Source: Amia ocellicauda | Taxonomy: Eukaryota > Chordata > Actinopteri > Amiiformes > Amiidae | Direction of reading: 5' to 3' | Assembly: GCF_036373705.1 (NCBI RefSeq) | Contig: NW_027102766.1 | Coordinates: forward strand, 1 to 64,000 | Length of the DNA stretch: 64,000 nucleotides | Shown here: positions 33,970 to 42,944 of the stretch, piece after piece | Layout of the letters: every line of letters begins with the position of its first letter | Position numbering within the stretch: position 1 is the stretch's first letter | Program-made: the position numbers and the translations under genes | Notes under the pieces: generated by a model | Told to the model about the DNA's origin: nothing | Seen by the model: the letters and a program-made list of their open reading frames with translations, nothing else | Databases searched by the model: none

Positions 33970-34058
33970 CCTTCGGTAGCTCAGTTGGTAGAGCGGAGGA
34001 CTGTAGGTTTCAGGCAGCGGGCACCCTTAGGGCGCTGGTTCAATTCCGTCTCGAAGGA
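33970..34058 (+). tRNA. tRNA-Tyr (GTA), intron-containing, copy 5
   Basis: Same as copies 1-3. Only flanking bases differ (GGCGTTGAGG upstream). Confidence 0.85.
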
Positions 34059-34294
34059 AGCCGTGCTTATGGTTTGGCGTCGGTTTTGGACGAGCTCCCA
34101 AATGTCAAGCCATTGGAATTGCATGAGGACAAGGAGAAAACCCCGGCAATTCGGATTTGTTGTCGAGAACTCGCATTGCCCAAACATCTCGTATTGCATG
34201 TGACCCTTTTCACCCTGAGCCCAGTTTTCTAAACCGGCCAGAAAGCGGTCTGGAACAATCATGAAGCCAACACATTGTGAAGCACTTCACTGAA

Positions 34295-34302
34295 GCCCGG
34301 GT
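34295..34302 (+). pseudogene. tRNA-Lys 5' stub, deleted
   Basis: Only GCCCGGGT of tRNA-Lys remains. The sequence then jumps to TGTTGACCGAGGGCC of the downstream spacer, removing about 80 bp. The array ends about 25 bp later (GATGGTGAAAA), where unrelated Gypsy sequence begins. Confidence 0.85.
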
Positions 34303-34329
34303 TGTTGACCGAGGGCCATGATGGTGAAA

Positions 34330-34743
34330 ATCCTCTGCGACGCAGGAGACGAATATGAGTATGTGCCTGTAAGTAGTGACTGTGAGGTGTGAAGGATGCT
34401 TCCTAACACAGATCTCTTACCTGGTTGCAGGTGCATGGTGGGCGAGAACACTGGGCCAGCCCAGTGGCCGGACACGAGCCGTTTGGTAGAGGCCATCTGC
34501 GCCCAGCTGTGCCTCATTCACCCGTCCCCCACCCAGACCGGAATGAAGCGCCTGTAATAGCCGGTGAGGCCAAGAAACGCACGTACCCGTTTCTTTGTCC
34601 GGGGGTTGAGGCCAAGGTTGAACAGCTGCCACTTTGTTCTCCTGGGGTTTGATCTGGGGGAGCTTAGGATCCCATGATGGGACCCACCTCCGGGGACGGT
34701 CAGTTCCCCCTGCTGGAGCCCGAGTCCAAGATTTTTTAACCAT
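34330..34743 (-). pseudogene. Ty3/Gypsy pol fragment (RT to RNase H linker)
   Basis: The minus strand contains NKVAAVQPWPQPPDKETG and, in a neighbouring frame, RAFLGLTGYYRRFIP. Together these are the well-conserved linker after Gypsy reverse transcriptase. At least one frameshift. The fragment ends where the array begins. It may belong to the same family as 11176-11692. Confidence 0.6.
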
Positions 34744-35628
34744 TTAATGAATGATTGTTTTTAAAATGACTTTTAAAAATGAATCTTAACTGTTTTTAAA
34801 GATTTAGTTGTTTTTAAATCACTAATTGTTTAGGGTTTTTTTGGTTTAGTTTTGTTTTATTTTTTTGTCAAATACATTGTCCGTTTTGGATTTAATTTTA
34901 AATGCATTGGACCTTTTTTGTTTGTTTTTTATTTTTACCTTTTTAATTGTTTCTTTATTTTGTCCAGTGCATTTTCAGTTATTTTCAATGTATTTGACTT
35001 TTATGTTGGTAGCAGTTTTGCTTTAATCACCTTTGTTTTGTTGTTTTGTGCACTTGTTTATTTGAAGTTAAGTATTTTGTTTTTTGTTAAATCACAAAGA
35101 TTTAAAAAATTTTAAGTGATCTTAAGAATTGTATTTAAAAAAAAGTTTTTAATCATAAGTATTAAAAATTTGAATTGTTTTTATTTGTTAAATGTAAAAT
35201 ACTTCAAACAATAAAACAGTATTTGGCACAAACTAACTTGTATTGTTGTATTTTGTTAGCTTAAGATGGATGGATCTCCCAGTGTAAGGTAAGTGAGATG
35301 GACCCGGGGTCCCCACGGTGCTTTGGCTACATATCGCTTTACAGCCACCTCGTCTGCCCTGCCTCGACACCCCCAAGTATCTGTGACCCCTGGCTTTATG
35401 AGCTGAGCTGCATGTTTGCTATGCGCTGCATCCTCACCGTGTGTGCTGTGCATGTGGAGTGGCATGCTGTGATATAGTGTAGTGGCATGGTGTGATGTAG
35501 TGGCATGGTGTGATATGATGTAGTGGCACAGTAACATGGTTGATTGAATGATAAGGCTTCATAGACCTAGTCACCTTGGCATTAACATAGATTTGGATAA
35601 TTTCACCATTAGTTACATCTCTGTTGTT
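34744..35628. other. AT-rich then simple non-coding sequence
   Basis: 34745-35250 is T-rich with repeated TTTTTAA and TTTGTTTT phrases. 35450-35530 has a degenerate tandem repeat around GTAGTGGCATGGTGTGAT. No gene recognised. Confidence 0.5.
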
Positions 35629-36015
35629 GTAGTTATTTGATGTTCGACTAACAATACTAATGAGAGACTCACCTTCGTCTTACTAACCGGTATTTTAGTC
35701 AATGTGTTTATAACCTTTTTTGTTTAACGATTTGTGTTATCATATGCGATCCCATGGTCTTTGATTTGGTCACGGAAGTGATTTGTCTTTCATTTGTTGA
35801 TCTAGAGTTGAATTAGTTTTTCCCTTTTGTATAATTAGTGTAGTGCTACATTTAGTCTTTGTTTTTGAATAAATTTGACAATTTATATCTTTGGAATTGG
35901 TGTCTGCGTCCAATTATTACAGAAATTGAGTTCTACAAGATTCCAGGATTCGTGATAAGGTGATACTATAAATTCACTTCTTTAATTGAAATTTATAAGC
36001 GTACCTTACGCTACA
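35629..36015 (+). repeat. REP-A copy 3 (3' part)
   Basis: Matches 17035-17428 and ends at the same CTACA terminus. The CR1 fragment starts at the next base. With copy 2 it places inverted REP-A sequences on both sides of the tRNA array. Confidence 0.85.
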
Positions 36016-36826
36016 AAAGGGACTTGAATAATATTTAGTTGTGGGCCGACACCTGGCAGATGAAATTCAATGTGGACAAGTGCAAGGTAATACGTGCAGG
36101 TCACAAAAATGTCCACTGTAATTACACTATGGGAGGAATAGAACTAGATGAATTATCGCATGAGAAAGACCTAGGAGTCTATGTGGACTCCTCACTTTCT
36201 CCATCCAAACAATGTGGGGAAGCAATACAAAAGGCAAACCGAATGTTAGGTTTTATCGTCAAAAGTGTAGAATTGAGAACAAGGGCAGTAATGTTCAGAC
36301 TGTACAATGCACTAATTAGAGCTCATCTGGATACTGTGTACAGTTCTGGGCTCCACACTTCAAGAAAGATATCGCTGCTCTAGAGGCAGTTCAGAGGAGA
36401 GCAACCAGACTTATTCCAGGTCTGAAGGGAATGTCCTACTGAGAGACTGAGGAACTGAACCTTTTCACCCTGGAACAGAGGAGACTACATGGGGACTTGA
36501 TCCAAGTCTTCAAAATCATGAAAGGCATCGACCACGTCAAACCAGAGGAGCTTTTCCAGATCACCAGGGACACACGCACCCGGGGACACAAATGGAAATT
36601 AGGCTTCAAGGCATTCAAAATGCAAAACAGGAGATACTTCTTCACACAGAGAGTTGTCACAATCTGGAACAAACTCCCACAAACTGTGGTAGAAGCTGAA
36701 AATTTGGGAACATTTAAAGTCAGACTGGATAGAATCCTTGGATCACTCAGTTATTAATGGACACCAAAGGAGCACGATGGGTCGAATGGCCTCCTCTCGT
36801 TTGTAAACTTTCTTATGTTCTTATGA
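36016..36826 (+). pseudogene. CR1-like LINE 3' fragment
   Basis: Encodes the reverse transcriptase thumb and C-terminus (FNVDKCKVIRAGHKN, EKDLGVYVDSSLSPSKQC, DLIQVFKIMKGIDHV, FFTQRVVTIWNKLPQ) in broken frames, and ends in the family 3' tail GTAAACTTTCTTATGTTCTT. It is close to the long copy at 53-59 kb but 5'-truncated, as usual for LINE insertions. Confidence 0.85.
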
Positions 36827-36963
36827 CTTTATATTGTATCAGTTGTATTTTGGTGTTACTAGTCATTGTGAATGTGTTCCTGCAGATTTGCGTCCAGAAG
36901 CTGGTATCAGTGTGGTTTGCCAGATCTTTATCCCATTCTCTGATTGAAAGGGATATTGCTGAA
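36827..36963. other. Short non-coding gap
   Basis: Nothing recognised. Confidence 0.4.
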
Positions 36964-37830
36964 TCATTTGTGGATAAGAGCTGATATCATTTTGATAAGG
37001 GTTTCTTGGAGAGGGATATTTTGTAGATTTTTCCCAGTAAAGGGGGTTGTTGTAAATTGTAATTGATTTAAATTAATTTTAGATTTTATAGCATTTTTCA
37101 GTTGGAGATATTGGAGAAATTGTTCTTTACCAATACCAAGCTTCTGTTTCAAATCAGTGAAGGTGAGGAGGTTGTTATTTTCAAATGTGTGATATAAATG
37201 TGTAATACCTTTAATTTTCAACATGCTAAAGACTTTTGGTGTTTTGTTAATAAGGAAGTCAGCATTAGACCATATTGGGGTGTACTTGCAAGGTAATTGT
37301 AAACTGAGTGATTTTGTTAGTTCTTCACCAAGATGTCAGAGTTGTGCAGATTACAGTGTTCTTAAAGCAGTTATGACGTTTTACAGTTGGGGTTATGAAG
37401 CGTAAGTCAATAATTGAAATGTATTTACATACAGTCTGTTCGATTTCTATCCATGGGTTGATGTGTTTTTGAGTATAGCTATTTTGGAATATATTGTAGT
37501 TGATTAGCCATGTAGTATTGAAAAGCAATTGGTGTATCAAGGACTGCTTGTAGTTTACTTTTCTGTAATGTGGTTAACTTAATCTGATTTTGTTTTACAT
37601 TTTTTAATGATTGAATCTAATGTTTGGAACCAAGTGGTTGTAGGTTGTACTGGAACCATGGTGAACATTTTGGGCAGAATGGACATTTTAATTGTTGCAA
37701 TTCTGCCAATGATGGAGAGTTGGCTGAGTTCACGACACGCATACTTTAACGAGTCTGCACAGACTCTGCGACATACCTGTCCAAACGCATACATTTTAAC
37801 CTACTTTTCACTTATTATGTGCATTTGTGA
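36964..37830 (-). pseudogene. Tx1/L1-like LINE ORF2 C-terminal fragment
   Basis: The minus strand reads in order: RIATIKMSILPKMFTMVPVQ (about 37700), LLFNTTWLINYNIFQNSYTQ (about 37500), LKIKGITHLYHTFENNNLLT and LKQKLGIGKEQFLQYLQLKN (about 37150). These match the region after the reverse transcriptase of L1-superfamily LINEs. Several stops and frame changes. Confidence 0.65.
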
Positions 37831-38126
37831 GTTGCACACCTGGCAAGGAAATCCATAATAATGTTTTACATGTGTATTTCTTTCAAATCACACATTTAAT
37901 GTAGATTTGAAACTACGGAAGAGCATTAGGGCCACTTAAGAGAGAAAAAATATATATATTTTGAGAAAAAAAGTTTGAGATTTAAAGTCGAAATAAACTT
38001 TTGAGAAAAAAAGTTGAAAGTTCAGGTTCAAACACCAACATATGGTGTTATAAGAGCCGAGGAGGCAGAGGGCAGAATGGAGCTGCCGCCGGTAACCTTT
38101 CATTATTGATCTGCTTTATTCACACA
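37831..38126. other. Non-coding stretch
   Basis: Has two nearby GAGAAAAAAAGTT phrases (37970, 38000). Otherwise nothing recognised. Confidence 0.4.
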
Positions 38127-38748
38127 CAGAGGGGTGAAAAGTAGTCACAAGTCATACTTCAGTAAAAGTAAAAATATTCTATCAAAAACTTACTCCAGTC
38201 AAAGCAAAAAGTCTCCCATTCAAACAGTACTTGAGTAACAGTAAAAAAGTAGCTGCTTTCAAGAGTACTCAATACCAAAAGTAAAAGTAAATTGTGCTTT
38301 TAGTAATAATGTGCATGTGTTAGTGTGTGGGCCTTATAAAGGGGGCACGCAATAGGTTCATTTGATGTTTTAATCGAACATTTTCTTTTCCAATAATTAT
38401 CTAGGTAATTTTATTTTTATGGTTCCTTAATTTTGTCGTTTAGAAAACCACGTCCAACAAACAAATGTTATTTAGGTACATATCTGGAAATTACTTGAAT
38501 TTGTATTCAATATTAACAAAGGATAACTTTGGGGGATTTATATAATATTCTATTTTGAGTTTTCTTGGCAAACTCACTGTTCACACACACACACATCCCA
38601 AAGAGTTGTATAAACACAAAACGCAAAACAAAATAAACAATATAAAATATGTACCCTTGTAGTGATCATATTTGTCATAATGTAATCTATTGCACTGTGG
38701 TGCAGGAGACTGGGTTTGAATCTCAAAACTCCCCAGGATGTTACTATA

Positions 38749-39633
38749 CAGTGAGGGGAAAAAAGTATTTGATCCCCTGCTGATTTTGTACGTTTGGCCA
38801 CTGACAAAGAAATGATCAGTCTATAATTTTAATGGTAGGTGTATTTTAACAGTGAGAGACAGAATAACAGCAAAAAAATCCAGAAAAACACATTTCAAAA
38901 AAGCTATAAATTGATTTGCATGTTAATGAGGGAAATAAGTATTTGATCCCCTATCAATCAGCAAGATTTCTGGCTCCCAGGTGTCTTTTATACAGTTTTT
39001 CTGCTAAGGGGACAGGACAACTGCACCGCATCAAAGGGACGATGGACGGGGCCATGTACTGTCAAATCTTGGGTGAGAACCTCCTTCCCTCAGCCAGGGC
39101 ATTGAAAATGGGTCGTGGATGGGTATTCCAGCATGACAATGACCCAAAACACAAAGCCAAGGCAACAAAGGAGTGGCTCAAGAAGAAGCACATTAAGGTC
39201 ATGGAGTGGCCTAGCCAGTCTCCAGACCTTAATCCCATAGAAAATCTGTGGAGGGAGCTGAAGGTTCAAGTTGCCAAACGTCAGCCTCGAGACCTTAATG
39301 ACTTGGAGAGGATCTGCAAAGAGGAGTGGGACAAAATCCCTCCTGAAATGTGTGCAAACCTGGTGGCCAACTACAAGAAACGTCTGACCTCTGTGATTGC
39401 CAACAAGGGTTTTGCCACCAAGTACTAAATCGAAGGGGTCAAATACTTATTTCCCTCATTAACATGCAAATCAATTTATAACTTTTTTGAAATGCATTTT
39501 TCTGGATTTTTTTTTTTTTTGTTATTCTGTCTCTCACTGTTAAAATACACCTACTATTAGGTTATTATCATTTCTTTGTCAGTGGGCAAACGTACAAAAT
39601 CAGCAGGGGATCAAATACTTTTTTCCCTCACTG
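38749..39633 (+). mobile_element. Tc1-like element, complete ends, internal deletion
   Basis: Both terminal inverted repeats are present (CAGTGAGGGGAAAAAAGTAT.. and its complement), flanked by TA at 38747-38748 and 39634-39635. Compared with 17429-18842, the hairpin and the first two thirds of the transposase (about 650 bp) are deleted between CTTTTATACAG and TTTTTCTGCTAAGG (about 38995). Confidence 0.92.
38996..39428 (+). pseudogene. Tc1 transposase, C-terminal part only
   Basis: Keeps the second Asp (FQHDNDPKH) and the Glu ([10 protein letters not shown]) of the DD34E triad and an unbroken C-terminus ending GFATKY. The DNA-binding domain and first Asp are deleted. Here CAA and CGA stand where the 18-kb copy has stops. 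Confidence 0.9.
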
Positions 39634-40122
39634 TATACATACACAAGAATAATAATAATAAAACACTTTACACAATAAATTGTGTAAACTGGTGTATACA
39701 TCTGTATGCACATATCTTAGCAGTTTTACACAATTAAAAAAACAAAGAACCAGTTATGAAAATAGCATGCAACTGAAATATTAGCCTATATTATGCAATG
39801 TGAAAGCGCTTTGAAATGGCTCGGTGTTATAGCTGCGTACAACAATGCAGAAAATGCGCTTTCCAAAACTAGAGTGCCCTCTGACATGTAGAAAATCATG
39901 TGTTTCACCAATAAATGCCATTTATTGGTCTATTTGTCCGTCATTCACTTTTTATTTTTTTTGGTGACAGCCTACACATTTTTTACTCTGTAACGAATGC
40001 CTTTTTAAAAGTAGCGGTTTCCAAATTTGAAAAATACTAAAAATAAATTTAAAAAAAGTACACGAAAAAGCTACTCAATTACAGGAACGAAAGTAGTTGT
40101 AATTCGTTACTTTCCACCCCTG

Positions 40123-40761
40123 TTTATTGGTAGCAGGGGTGGTCGTTCTTTGGACTTGTATTTAAACTGGCATTATTTTATTTTTTGGCGGACATTCATA
40201 CAACTTGCCTGGCTGTAGTGTGGACTATTTTTTCGACACGGCCGACATTTTTTTTGCTTATTTGTTTTGTCTGCTGCCAGCACCAAGAACAAACGGCAAA
40301 CGTACATGAGGACTTTGTTTTGCAATCTATTAAATGGAATACGCGTTACTCAGCATTGATCATAGTGTGCTATATGGGAGCGAATGCTATGTGCTTTTAT
40401 TGTTTACAATCTCAGCACTTTGTGAATTGCATCAATACGCATTACAGCGCAAGCATTAAACACATTGAAGCTCGTCTGTCTCACTTGTCTTGTCTTTTTC
40501 CTGCTGTACTGTTCGATTTGCAAGCAAGTGCTGAATTTCAGTTTATTTTTTATTCAAACACTTTTTTTCTCTCTCTGCTGCTACGGATAACTGCGAAGTT
40601 CAATTGCAATTGTTCAACTCAACTACTAACAACTAAACTACTAAAAAAAAAAAGTACATAAAGAGACCAATACACACGCAGAAATAAAATAAAAGTAAAT
40701 AAAATGAAAACGGCAACAAGTAAAAACGAAAATAAATAAATAAATAAATAAAAATAACACC
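40123..40761. other. Possible 5' LTR/leader of the Gypsy element
   Basis: AT-rich, no coding similarity. It precedes the Gag start and ends in an (AATA)n run, so it may contain the LTR and leader. No matching LTR was found downstream. Confidence 0.3.
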
Positions 40762-41600
40762 ATGGCAGAGGCAGATGCAAATACAAAAGCAGTGCAGTTT
40801 AAGGCTGTCTTACCCCCACCTTTTACTGGTGATGGCAGTGAAAGTTTTTCTCAGTTTGCCCGCCGTCATAAGAAACAATGACTGGCATGGGGAACGACCA
40901 ACTTGCTAAACTTTTACCATCAAGATTAGCAGGTGCTGCATTCAGTTACTGGGGCAGTCTTACTGATGCTGTGAAAAGGGATATGATGAAGTGTGTAAAA
41001 GTATGCAGTCTGTTTTTGGACAAAAGCAGATCCTTAACATATTTCAGACATACTTAAATGCTAGACCTCACCGAACCAATGAGCCACTGGAAGTGTATGC
41101 TGAATTAAGACATCTAGTGCAACAGGCTTTCCCTGATTATGGAGAAGGAACTATAGCAGGAGAAACCTTTCGACACTTAATTGCTGGACTTGACCCTGTA
41201 TTGCAAGCTAAAATCTACAAGTTTGGAGCTACCACGCTGGATGATGCACTGAAAATTGCATGTCAATGTGAGAGAGCCCGCACAACATTACATGTTGCTC
41301 CTCTGCCAGCCTGCAGCTGAACTAACACACTGGCATACCAAGGCCCTGCATTGAATGTACCAATAATGACTGCTCCTACCACTGTTCATGGCCTCCCAGA
41401 ATATAAAGCAGACAGGCTGGCTGAACAACTTCATAAACTCATATTTAAAGTGGAGCAACTGCAGTCTGATGTAAATTCCTGCTCAGACACAACCAAGAAG
41501 TATTGGCAACACACTAACAACAGAGCAAGCTTTGCATACTCACCTGAGCGTAGACCTACCGCACACAGGAGAACACCATCTACTGAGAGGGACTGAGATG
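40762..41600 (+). pseudogene. Gypsy Gag
   Basis: Starts MAEADANTKAVQFKAVLPPP at a good ATG (CACCATGG). A stop occurs after about 38 codons, and the capsid-like part continues in another frame (ETFRHLIAGLDPVLQAKIYK, 40991-41320). The rest is polar. No zinc knuckle is visible. Confidence 0.65.
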
Positions 41601-42126
41601 ACACCTCCAGCTGGTTCCACAGTGATTATCAACGGCAAACTTCATGTGGCAGAACCCATGAGGCACAAGCAGAGCAGAACACCAGGGGCCGAATTCCCTC
41701 GCGCAGTGAACATGACCACCATGAGACGTTCGGTCCCAGCCGACGTGAACGACTGGATTGCCATGACCACCCACCATTACAGATCCAACCAGAGTCCCAG
41801 TCCACATGACAGGAATGAGCGTTTTGTTTGTAGACATGAGGAGAGACCTCCACAGTATCGCCACAACTAACATGACCGGTCCAGCCAGAGTCCCAGTCCA
41901 CGAGCCAAGTTTGAGTGTCCAGATCATAGAGACGAAGAGAGATCCCCCCAGTTTCATCGTCACTCACGCAGCCCAGGACCTCATCACAGACGTGTGCATT
42001 TCTCAGAGTCACAGAAGTCGGGAAACTGCCATTAGCTGGAGATGAGGGCCAGTCTCCAGCTACCTTGTTTGAGGCCCAACCTCAACCACCCGACCACCCC
42101 CAGCCATCACTTACAAGCAGACGTGA

Positions 42127-42540
42127 GTAAATCTTGCACTCCATATGTAAATGGCATTATTGAAGATCAGGAAGTAAGTATTTTTCTCAACACAGGAGCT
42201 GGTTTATCACTTATCAGTGACCATTAAGGCAGTGCATACCAGCCCTGAAATAATGCCCATTACAGAAAAATTTCCAGATTGCTCACACCCTTACAGGGGA
42301 ATCCCTAGATATTCTTGGAATGCTGACAGTAACCTTAAGACTTGGTACAGAAGTCCTTAATACTAATGTTTATGTAGTACGGAACTCCAAGCAAGATGCA
42401 TTGCTTGGGTGTGACTTTCTTCACAGACAAGGCGCCACAATTGACACTGAAAGAGGGGTCTGCACAATTCGGAATGAAATTCTTCCACTTTTAAATTTTT
42501 CAGTCACCACCTTCCTGCTGCAATGTGACAGCTGTCTCCT
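42127..42540 (+). pseudogene. Gypsy retropepsin, catalytic Asp changed
   Basis: IFLNTGAGLSLIS occupies the place of the family's active-site loop, with AAC (Asn, 42189-42191) instead of GAC (Asp). Later the C-terminal half has DALLGCDFLHRQGATID. A frameshift lies between the two parts (about 42225-42320). Both changes rule out activity. Confidence 0.7.
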
Positions 42541-42944
42541 ATGACAATACCCCTACAAACTGAGGTTGTTGTTGAGTTAACTGAAGCTGCATCTATTAAA
42601 GGTGGAACGTCATTGTATGGATTTCCTGGTGTGCTGGAACCTTACCTGCAACTGGAGGGTGACCTTGCAGTTGCCCGCAGCCTCTCATTGGTCAAGAATG
42701 GCCTCACAGTCATCCACCTGCTCAACCCTACCCCACCAGGATGTATAGCTACCACGAGAACTTGCCTTCTGACCTCTACCAACAAATGGACTGTACATTA
42801 GCAAATGTAACTACACGCACCACAGTATCTAATATCAGCTTACCCAATGTACACATCGACAAAGACCATCTCACTTCGTCACGGCCTCAGCGGGTGGATA
42901 AGCTTCTAGCCGACAACCATGAAGTTTTAACAGTTGTAATCGGT

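Larger units (their letters stand above)
23034..34302 (+). repeat. Tandem array of tRNA-Tyr / tRNA-Lys / hAT units
   Basis: Five tandem copies of a unit with tRNA-Tyr, about 236 bp, tRNA-Lys, about 450 bp of spacer, a 1.3-kb non-autonomous hAT element and about 70 bp before the next tRNA-Tyr. Start-to-start distances of tRNA-Tyr are 2276, 2315, 2373 and 2030 bp. Unit differences: a 39-bp segment absent at 25413, a 58-bp segment present only at 30733-30790, and a block including tRNA-Lys deleted at about 32133. All genes point the same way. Copies are nearly identical, which implies recent amplification or homogenisation. Confidence 0.95.
38127..40122. mobile_element. hAT-like non-autonomous element, host of a Tc1 insertion
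   Basis: Left end CAGAGGGGTGAAAAGTAG and right end (reverse complement) CAGGGGTGGAAAGTAAC. Both ends are rich in GTACTTTTACT-type phrases, like the Acrobat-type hAT MITEs I recall from fish. TTTATT occurs just outside both ends, separated on the left by CACACA, so the target duplication is only suggestive. Removing the Tc1 at 38749-39633 leaves about 1.1 kb. Confidence 0.55.

Noticed and set aside
23034-34302. CRISPR-like or satellite array
   Set aside because: Units are over 2 kb and contain tRNA genes. There are no short repeats with unique spacers.
35266-35300. Possible reverse-strand U1 snRNA 5' end (GGTAAG near a GATCTCCC)
   Set aside because: Similarity does not extend beyond about 25 bases and none of the U1 stems follow.
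38690-38735. tRNA-like B box (GGGTTTGAATCTC) suggesting a SINE or tRNA
   Set aside because: No A box at a proper distance and no cloverleaf. It lies inside the hAT-like element.
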